In this document: piece after piece, positions 1-8,900 of the stretch
How positions within the stretch are numbered: position 1 is the first letter of the stretch
Layout of the letters: every line of letters begins with the position of its first letter
Source: Zygnema cylindricum
Lineage: Eukaryota > Streptophyta > Zygnematophyceae > Zygnematales > Zygnemataceae
Reading direction: 5' to 3'
Assembly (NCBI GenBank): GCA_037447655.1
Contig: JBBHKE010002769.1
Span: 64,001-77,500, forward strand
Length of the DNA: 13,500 nucleotides
Made by a program: the position numbers and the translations under genes
The notes under the pieces: model-generated
Told to the model about the DNA's origin: nothing
The model's database searches: none
What the model saw: only the letters and a program-made list of their open reading frames with translations

Positions 1-772
1 GCAGTAGTTACTGTTGGCAATATGAACTTGAAAGCGTGTATATATGAACAAATACGTGTTGTGAGCAGTCATGTGGGTGTGAAACCTCCATTTTTTTACA
101 TTTTCACATAAGGGTCGGCTATATGTCCAGCTTATTGCCAATTTTAATATACGAGCCAAAGTTACATACAAACCTGGAAGACTCAAATCTTTTCAATGTT
201 AAAAATGAATTTGCCTTTAGGTGAAGCTGTAATATTAGCTGTGTATTTGTGGAATAGGCATCCAGGTTGAACTTGTAGGTGTTGTTTTGACATTCGGTTA
301 TGTTTTTATGGTTCTAATCATTTCTTGTATTCTTGTCACTGTAAACCCCATGAACCCCTTGAACCAGGCCACGCACGGTTTTAGACAAAAAGTTAAACAC
401 TGGGAGCAAATAATTTTTTATGATTCGAATCTGGAGAGGTCTAAATAAATAGTTTGATTCACTTCTTCAATTGCTCGTGTACAGTGTACAGCGTAATTAC
501 AAATTTTGACCAAAACCTTCACAAATAAGCTTTATGTCGACCTATAGAAATAATAAGTTGATTGTAAAATCTTATACTTACTTACTAACCAGTCTTAGCC
601 ATTTGACCGCGATACTTATCCTAGTCTATACTTCATGAGACAGGTCTGCCAAGGAAATAATGTACTTCATTTAAATAGTTTTTGGTTTACATAAAATTCC
701 TTTCACTATTTTATGTCACCCATTGCTGTTGATTTTAAAGAAGAGCTGATATTACATTAATGTCGTACCAAA
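1..772 (+). other. AT-rich sequence, no feature seen
   Basis: Many stops in all frames and no WD40-like peptide or simple repeat of note. It could be intron of the WDR3 gene or intergenic DNA. Confidence 0.6.
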
Positions 773-960
773 CTACACTGTCAATTGCTCTTAGTTTTAG
801 CCAATTATTAGTGTCAAAGCATATCTGTAATTACACTAAATCATTTTTTGCAATTCTTGATTGCGTAAACAAATAGTGTTACGGACTAATTTATGATTTT
901 GCGGCTAAAAAAAACACGTACTCGAAATAGAGTCATTAACTCTAATAGTGATGTAAGCGT
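773..960 (+). mobile_element. MITE-like element, ~188 bp
   Basis: The left end, CTACACTGTCAATTGCTCTT and onward, matches the family terminus; the right end, AACTCTAATAGTGATGTAAG, is its inverted counterpart, more diverged. The interior resembles the units at 1797-2165 (ATTAGTGTxAAxGC near the left, a TTTTGxGGC/AAAA patch near the right). No coding capacity. Confidence 0.5.
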
Positions 961-1583
961 AATTCAGAGATCAAATTCATGTTGATAACAGTTTGTACAC
1001 TTTTGGGTGACAGGGCCACACCAAGTTTGTGGATCAAAAAGGTAGTCAACAATGTTTGTTATTAACATTGTCAGTTCTGTGAGGTCTAAAGAACATGGGA
1101 CCAGCCATTTATTCAAATGTAAATGACGAGTGTTTTGTTGTTGTGTTGTGAATGCAATACGAAAATTATAAGTGAGAATTTCATCTTGGTAGTATTTTTC
1201 CAATTTTTGATAATCGGTATTTTAGGGTTGCCATTGGTTGACTTCCCCTCCATGTGTATATATAGAAATACACATTTATCTTAATGCATCTATACATGTC
1301 GAATTTGATTGTATGGATATGCCTGCATACACATCTTTTTTTTTGACGTTAATTTTGATAAAAATAAGCAAAAATAGTTGTTGATACATTACATTATACA
1401 CTACATTGCATTGCATTGTGTCATGTCATGTTGCATCGCATTGCATTGCATTGATGAAAGTAGAGTTTTACAGAGTTACAAAATGCTGCCCGCAGATATG
1501 ATGAGACGACAAGGAAAAATTGAGGGACCTGCAAAGGCCAAGATTTATAAATATAAAAAACTCCTTGCCGATCACCAGCTACT
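961..1583 (+). other. AT-rich sequence without recognised gene
   Basis: Contains a minus-strand open frame (964-1203) and a plus-strand one (1378-1605). Neither has a family signature, and the latter starts in a CATTG repeat and ends inside a MITE terminus. The short repeat is listed separately. Confidence 0.55.
1386..1455 (+). repeat. (CATTG)n-type pentanucleotide repeat
   Basis: ACATTACATTATACACTACA then TTGCATTGCATTG, CATGTCATGTTG and GCATTGCATTGCATTG: an imperfect five-base periodicity over about 70 nt. Confidence 0.8.
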
Positions 1584-1795
1584 GTATACTGTGAATCGCT
1601 ATTAGCGTTATCAACAATAATTTGGTCTCGATTGTTTTTGCCCTCTGAACAAATAACGATAACAATACCTTTTTTTTCTCTTTACTCTTATTCTTTTTGC
1701 TGTTCACAATTGTTCACGTGATTCCTACCATTATTAACACAAAAACAGTCATCTTACTATTTATTTTTCAACGCTAATAGCGATTGACGGTGTAC
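1584..1795 (+). mobile_element. MITE-like element, 212 bp, best-preserved termini
   Basis: Inverted repeats 1584-1609 and 1770-1795 agree at 23 of 26 positions, with AATCGCTATTAGCGTT identical in both arms. The interior is AT-rich and non-coding. The size and terminus sequence match copies at 773, 6482 and 8934. Confidence 0.7.
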
Positions 1796-1796
1796 A

Positions 1797-2165
1797 CTAC
1801 CCAAAAATTAGGGTGAAGGGATTATTAGTGTAAATGCGGAATTACAATGTATAATGTAACTTAGTGTAGAGAGACGTGGCAGATTCTAGTCCACTCCCTT
1901 AATTTATGTATCACTCTACTTTTACGATTTTGGCCAGAAAAGTTGCGACCGACTTAGTGTTTTTAACCTTAATAGTGATGGGCGGTGTAGTATCCTAAGG
2001 GAAATATTAGTGTAAATGCAGAACTAGAGCATATAATACTTATTGAGAGTAGGATAGCTTGGCGGGTTTTAGTTTACTTCTTTAAAGTGTCATTAACATA
2101 TTTTGCAATTTTTGGTCAAAAAAGCCATGACCGAATCAGTTCATTGTTAGTGATGTACGCTCAGT
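1797..2165 (+). repeat. tandem pair of ~180-bp units related to the MITE family
   Basis: ATTAGTGTAAATGC recurs at 1824 and 2006, TGGCCAGAAAAG/TGGTCAAAAAAG at 1931 and 2113, and TAGTGATG at 1973 and 2148, so the period is about 175-182 bp. The unit ends (ATAGTGATGGGCGGTGTAGT near 1972-1991) are the family terminus. The pair abuts the element at 1584-1795. Confidence 0.7.
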
Positions 2166-2486
2166 ACCTAGGATGTTGGACCGATCATGTATGGTTATCG
2201 TTATCACCGATTATTGTTTGTGCAATGGATACACTACCATATATTAAGGTTATTTTATGGGTTGAAATGCTTTTTAACAATCATTTTAGCTTACCATAAA
2301 CTTGCATAAAATGTATTTTATTTGAATTTTGCGTCTGCACAAGGATTACAACTATGTTAGGTTGAAACTTGGGACTGAAATTGTTTCAGGATTCGTAAGA
2401 TTTGGGCTTGTTTTTAGGATTGTAGGTATGTAGTTATCAAAGGATTAAAATTGATCAGACACAAAGGAGGAATGAATGTGGTACAG
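2166..2486 (+). other. presumed intron sequence upstream of exon A
   Basis: AT-rich, nothing recognised. Two possible acceptors lie at its end: TTTTTAG (2417) and TACAG (2486). Confidence 0.6.
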
Positions 2487-2938
2487 GTGACAGATGTCGC
2501 ATTTATAGAACGAGGTCACTGGCTAGTAACTTGTTCGAAGGACACTTTTGTCCGATTGTGGGACTTGGACACCCAACATTGTATACAAACTTTGGTTGGT
2601 CATCGCTGTGAAATTTGGAGCCTTGATGTCGACCCTTCTGAGAGCCGTCTAGTGACCGGTTCTGCGGATTCTGAACTCCGTATTTTTGAAATAAAGGGAG
2701 AGAAGGACGGGGAAATAGGAGTTAAAGCAGCAGGAGGACAGCCTGCAAGTAATGGCAGTATCCCGACAAATGTCGGTGAAGGGAGTGAAGGAAGTGAGGG
2801 AGAAAAAAAGGAAGATGTATTGGTTTCAATTGGAAGTATTCGACGGCAAAGTACTGATAAAGCGATGACAGTTCGATTCAATTCTGGTGGGAATTTGTTG
2901 GGCTGTCAAGCAGCTGGAAAGGCTTTGGAGCTTTACCG
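2487..2938 (+). CDS. WDR3: WDR3 exon A: end of first propeller and acidic linker
   Basis: Begins VTDVAF after a TACAG acceptor and ends in a split codon (CG|G) at donor GTGAGA. It encodes a full WD blade (LVTCSKDTFVRLWDLDTQHC), then the next blade GHRCEIWSLDVDP...LVTGSADSELRIFEI. A low-complexity glycine/glutamate linker follows, then the conserved LVSIGSIRRQ...VRFNSGGNLLGCQ blade ending LELYR. The frame stays open upstream to 2418, so the 5' edge could be an earlier acceptor (TTTTTAG ending 2417). I prefer 2487 because VTD follows the family residue pattern directly there. Confidence 0.93.
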
Positions 2939-5900
2939 GTGAGACAGGTGGCCTCTCCTTCTAAACTTCCATATGCTATTAATGCTTAGAGTCACGATTG
3001 AGGATTGGTCAGAGTCTAAACACTGTGGTTGGTTCTTTTAGTTAAAGTGGTAAACAATGTAGGACGTAAGGTTGTATGTGAGAAGGAGAGAAAGAGCCCC
3101 GAAAGTTTAAAATCAAGATGGCATTCCTATCTTGTAATCTTCCAATGTGTCGCTTCCCACTGATTAATTAGAGTTTGATTGAGTTTTTTTTGTTTGTTTT
3201 TTTGCTAAAGACTGCTGGAGTGCATGTGAGAAAAAGAAGAGATTTGATTTTTTTGGACTCAAGATTTTGTTTTTTATGGCTCTAGGGTTCGACCCGGAGC
3301 CGAGGCACTTAAGCATGCAAAAAGGCGAAAGCAACGGAAGAAAGAGAAAGCTCGTAAAGGAGGAGGGGCTGGAGGAGATTTGGCCGAGGGAGAAGAAATT
3401 CCAGATGGGGAGGGAGTGGAAGGAAATGAAAAAGCTACAGTTGCAACTGATGAGTTTAGTCTCCTTCAGGTGCGTCTTTCAGAATCATGGCCGGTCATTT
3501 CACCTTTCACCCTACTTAGTTTAGACTGTCTTCTGATTTCCAGTGTCAAACTCGAGATGTACAAGTAAATCAATCTTCAAAACCCCGGAAAACCCTCTGA
3601 AACCCTAAAAACTTTTTAATTTACTGTAGGCTGTTTTCTGATTTCGAGCGTCAAATTTGGGATGTGCACGTAAATCAGGGTGGACTACAGTAATTTGCTG
3701 AGGAAAGTATAGATGAGTGTGCCCACAAGCTTTTTTTTGTTGTGTGTAGATGAGGTCATTGGACCACATTTCCCTTTCTCCGTTAGTGGTTCTCAAATTA
3801 AATTGGTTAAAACCAACAAAACTCCCAAAATGCTTCGCACCGGTTCTGTAAGTGTGACTATTGATAATACCACAAATGAAAACTACGTCTGTCGTGAGCC
3901 TCGTGCGGATGATTCTTCGGTTCTTCAAAATTTTTGGGCTCTTCGAAACGATGTTATAACTACTTTTATAGTGTGGGAACTTTTTAATGGAGCTAATTCG
4001 TTAATTTGCTAGTCGTAGCCAGTAAAAAATCCACACTAGTTAAGAGTAGGGAACTGCGTTTCCAAGCATCATTGTGGGGACAGGATTATTTGTTTTGCTG
4101 TGTTGCATTTGGGCTGGTTTTTTCTCTTTTTCCTTTATTGAAGGTAAGAAACGAGCAACCAAGCAGTCTTGATAAATAGTGTGATGGTTTATTAACAATG
4201 TAAATCTATGTATGATATATGTGTATTATGGACTCCATATTGACGAAGTTGCTTTAGTAAGCTCATCAAACCACGGTGATTTTCTCCTCTAAATTTTGTG
4301 TTAATATTTTTCTATAAGTGCTCAAATTTGTTTTAGTTCTCTACAGGTCCTATATTACCCGTCAATAGTGTATATGAACTGCACGTGACCCCGGCTCTAA
4401 TGCTGGTTTCTATGGCAGTAAACCAATGTTGTGGCTGTGGATAGTAAGTTTCAGAATCAGCTTTTTCAATATAGTGGAAAGCATAATTTCAATTTATTGG
4501 AAAATGTCTTTTCAATGTATTCAAAGATGTACTTCTACTGTGATGCGAAAGTCCAGATACATCAATCTGCAAAAGATGTATGCTGCAGAAAAGCAGATTG
4601 TTGATGTCAACATATCACAAATACGTTTATTTGTCAGACTATTTCTTAGTGTTATTTTTTCTCATTGCATTCACTGAATGATATTTTGTCTCTCTCTCTC
4701 TCTCCCCCCCCCCCTTCCCCCCTCTCTCCCTCTCCCTACTTTCTCTGTGCCCTTATCTCTCTCTCTCTATAGGTTGTGCGTTCGCAATTTAAAATTCGTT
4801 CTTTTGCGTTTTCTGAGGCTCCTCTGAAGAAAGGCATAGAGGCAACTATGGCTGTTTCATTACACAACAACTCATTGGAGGTTTGTTTGTTTTTAACTCA
4901 TATTTTTTCGACTCTTGCTTTTTTTAAGACTCTTGCATCTTTTCTATGCTTCTGAAATTTCCAAATCTCCTTTTTTTTTCACCCTCTTTTCAATTTTCTT
5001 CACTTCGATTGATCTCTTTTTCTGGATCTTGTATCGTACACTTTCCTCATCATTGAATTTATCAGAGAAGTTTTAGAAAACGTGAGACAGAAGAACAGGA
5101 AAGCTTTTAGATGTCTCACCACAATTACTGTGGCTTTTGTGCATAAAGTTGCACTTGTTGTACCGCGACTATTCGTACAATACTCCGAAATCAATTGCTG
5201 CATCTCACTTAAAGTCCTAGTCACTTCACATTAAATTAGAAACCATCAGGTAGAGTTCATTCATGAATTGTTTTGAACCACTCTAATATGCGTGTAACTA
5301 AGGTTTCAACTGAGACAGGACATGGAACTGTGTGAAACAGGTCTATGAAGTACACGGGGAGGATTCAGAAAAGACAAATGTTATCGAACTGCCAGGTCAT
5401 CGTTCTGATGTGAGGGCGGTAACACTGAGTTTTGACAGTACTCTACTTCTTTCTTGTTCTCACAATTCCGTAAAGGTGAGTTGGCTTTCAACAGTAAACC
5501 GTGTATCACTATTTGGGTTAAAGTTTTTCTCGCCACTTGAATAAACTTTTATCCGTGCACACTTGCCCAATTTTCATTTGGAGACCACCAATCGAAAAGT
5601 AAGAATTTATCCTTTCTTTTTAACCTTTCCATTGCGACCGACAAGTGTGCACGGAGAAAAATGAAGCCCAAAATAAAAAACATTAACGGTGTTAACGATC
5701 ATGGTGTACTCTACTGCTTTCATATTAGTTTCAGCATGTTGCGAATGTGAGACTTGAGGGGTCTAAGTCGTGTATTGTAATATTCACTCATTTTCAACTG
5801 AAAATATAAATGGAAAAATGAAAATGTAAACAGAAAAGTTTACCTTTTCAGAACAAATTCTCTCTCCTTTTTAAAATTATATTTTTTACTTTTTGGAAGG

Positions 5901-8900
5901 TTTTGAACATTTTCGAGAGTTTGTTAAGGATTTCTAGTTAAAAAGTCGAATGCACACAAAACTGGGAGCTTTACAAAAAACGACAACTTTTAAGAGGATC
6001 TAAAAAAAAATAATTCTCTTTCAACACAAAAATTCTTTTCAGAATTTGGTCTATCGTCTAAACTGGCTTTATCTGCTGTAAGATCTTTTCTCCTATTTAT
6101 CTTAAATTTAGTGGAACTATACATTGATTTTAGAAAATTAAAAAATTATATCTAAACAACATTCATAATTCCTCGTCATATATAAGTTCAGAAGCAGAGA
6201 AGAGGAGTGAGAAGAGAGAGAAGAGAGAAGCGAGAGAAGAAGAGGGAGAGAGAAGTTGTTGCTGTTTCTTTTCTTCCCTGAGAAAATATGGTCTCTCCCT
6301 TTTTTGTCTCTCTCCCTTTTTTTTGTGGCCTTTTTTTTACAGATCTGGAATCCCCATAGTGGGGTCTGTCTTCGTACTGTGGATTCTGGATATGGCCTCT
6401 GTTCCCTATTTGTACCCTCTAATCGCCAGGTGGGTTTACAAGGAAAATTAGGACTAAATGTAGGATTTCATTGCTAATATACTACACTGCCTATAGCTAC
6501 TAGAGTTAACCACTCTAATTCGCGCGAGTGTTTTTTATCCCACAATCATAAATATGTTAATAGCACTGTTTAGTTAATGGTCAATAACGAGCCAGGTGAT
6601 AAAGCATAATTTAGTGAAGTGAAGGCTAATGCAGTGTTAACTTTAATAATTCACTAACACTAATAGCGGTGGGTGATGCAGTCATTAAAACAAAGGTGTA
6701 GCTTGTTTGTGTTGCCCAATCACTAGCTGAGTTAGAAAGAGTTGCTGGATTGAATCATAGTTGGTATCATAAAAAATGGAATTGTTGGATTAAGTTGCGG
6801 TTGTAAAGTTGTTAAATTGAACAAATATTTGTTTTATCTGAAAGCCGGCTAATTTTTTTATGACCACCAATTTGTTGTAGGATCAACTGTTATGATAAAG
6901 AATGAGTCGAATGTCGTTGAATTGATTAGGACTACCTTAATGTAGGTATGATTTAATTAGTGTCAATTACACTAGTTCAGGAGGTATTTAGATAGTGTAC
7001 TGTATGGGATGTGCCAGTGTACATCAACTGCCGATATTTTGTACAAAAGTACATAAAAAGTGTCAGATAACGACATTAACACGGGAAAGAGCACTCAGAT
7101 TTGATTCATGGTAATAAAAGGCTAGGGGAAATCATGCGAACCTGTTCTCACGTATTTAAACGTCGACTATGTGAACACAGACTATAGGGGATGCACGGTG
7201 GGAATGTGTAGATAAATTAGTGTTACGAATGCTAAGTAGCGTTTATGTTTTGTTGGCTTTAGGTCATTGAATCCAAAATAGGGTTAATAACACTTTTTTC
7301 TTTACACTATCATTTTTTTTCACTAATAGCGATTCACGGTGTTGGTTAAATGATAGTGTTTAGTTGAACAATAGCTGGTAACCACTTATCGCCAAGTGGG
7401 TTTAGGGGAGATTATAATATTGAATTAGGTGATAGTTATAAAACATAATGATAATCAGCCTAGAGTTGTAATCTTTGGTTACTTTGTCAATGTTTGCAGG
7501 AGATTGAAGTTTTTGTAATTTGAGCTCGTTCACGGTTAAAAACTTTATAGTGCCTTTACTTGAAAATCAATCCGGACTGGGTCATTTGTTTGTGGAGTGG
7601 GAGGACAGTTTTCATATGCATATTTTTAATTTTTCATATTGCCATAAGTCAAGCTTTGATAAGGCAACTGTTGATAAGGTGGAATCTACAGAAAAAAATT
7701 CATATGTAGGAGATTCTGATTTGGAAATGCTGGTTTCGATCGGTGAAATAAACAGGCGGTGGTAGGAACCAAAGAAGGAAATTTGGAGCTCTTTGATGTG
7801 GGAGGAGCCCAGAAAATTTCTGTCCTCCCGGCCCACGAAGGGGCGATTTGGTCCATGGCCTCCATTCCCGATGGTTCTGGATTTGTTACTGCCAGTGCTG
7901 ACCACAGTGTCAAGGTAAATTCCTTCCTCTCTCTTCCTCCCTCTCTCTTTCTCTTTGGAATCACTCTCGTTTTCTCTCTCGTTCTCTCCCTCGCCTTCTC
8001 CCTCTACTTCTCCCTCTCCTTCTCCCTCTCTCTCCTTCTTTCTCTCTCCCTCTGCCTCTCTACCTCTCTCCGCGCCTCTCTCTCTGCATGTTAATTCCAT
8101 AATATTTACACGGATTATGTGGCGAAGTTCCTGACAAAATTTGAGGAATTTGGTTACTCTGTTCTTTTTATAATTATTTTGTTACCACGGAAAAAGCTGG
8201 TATTGATTTGGCTTGAATACAAAAAATAAAACAGGGGAAGTGACTACCTTTTGTTTTGCCCATTAATAGGGTTCTTATTTTGGCATTATTCAATGGCTAT
8301 TTTGCAGTTTTGGGAATACGAGGCCGTTGCGAATGAGGAAACAGTGAGTCCTTCTCCCACTCGAGTAATACAGTAAAACAAAACAAAAAAGAGAGCAGAA
8401 GTAAATCGCTGTGTATGAAGTTTTTGTGCCCTCTGGTCTTTTTTTTAAAGCTAATTGTTTTTGTAAGTCTCGAGTTATGTTGCAGCTTTTTTTTACTGTT
8501 TTGACATTTTTGTAGTTAAAAGTCTATATTTTGCATGCGTCGATTAGACTCATCCAATTATAATCTAGTAGTTCGCTTTTGTTTTTTCGATTGGTATTAT
8601 TACCGCTGTATTATGTTCATAGGCCAGAAAAGCCGGCACTGAATTAGTGTTATTAACACTAATCTGGATTCGTAGAGTAGATTCTGTTTCTCCATTTGCC
8701 TGCAAATGAGAAACAATCGAGTGTAGCTAATTCTAATAAAGCGTCAATGCTAATAATCCACTAACTCCTGTAGCGTTCGCGGCTGTAGTTTCTGTTTCTA
8801 CCTCGTTTCAGTTAACGAAATGAGTGCTAGTTTTAGTTTTTATCTCATTTAAATCAACAGCAAGTTGCTGTTTCCATCTCATCTTAATTAGCGTTTCTAG

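Larger units (their letters stand above)
3470..4772 (+). other. intron 2, 1.3 kb, repeat-bearing
   Basis: GTGCGT...TATAG, phase 0. It contains a 53-bp direct repeat (3520-3572 and 3625-3677), a short telomere-like patch between the two copies, and a CT/poly-C tract just before the acceptor. Open frames on both strands around 3605-4012 have no recognisable domain. 4020-4680 shows nothing further. Confidence 0.85.
5476..6342 (+). other. intron 4, 0.87 kb
   Basis: GTGAGT...TTTACAG, phase 0. It holds a foldback repeat (5553-5654) whose core recurs in intron 7, then AT-rich filler, then a GA-rich block followed by CT-rich sequence against the acceptor. Confidence 0.87.
6430..7755 (+). other. intron 5, 1.33 kb, repeat-rich
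   Basis: GTGGGT...AACAG, phase 0. It contains a MITE-like copy (6482-6681), a lone terminus of the same family (7321-7343), a copy of the exon E end (7378-7404) and an open frame adjoining exon F with weak WDR3 likeness. The rest (about 6690-7310) is AT-rich with nothing recognised. Confidence 0.87.

Noticed and set aside
1378-1605. 75-codon plus-strand open frame
   Set aside because: It begins in the CATTG repeat and ends in a transposon-like terminus. The lysine-rich middle (about MLPADMMRRQGKIEG) fits no family I know, and no splice partners are evident.
3605-4012. Overlapping open frames of about 100 codons on both strands in intron 2
   Set aside because: No domain, no family motif, no good start context, and they overlap each other; likely chance in intron sequence.
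5000-5224. Minus-strand 74-codon frame in intron 3
   Set aside because: No recognisable motif and no supporting neighbours.
7612-8100. Minus-strand 162-codon frame rich in Glu, Arg and Gly
   Set aside because: It is the complement of the CT tract plus exon F; the composition is explained by the repeat.
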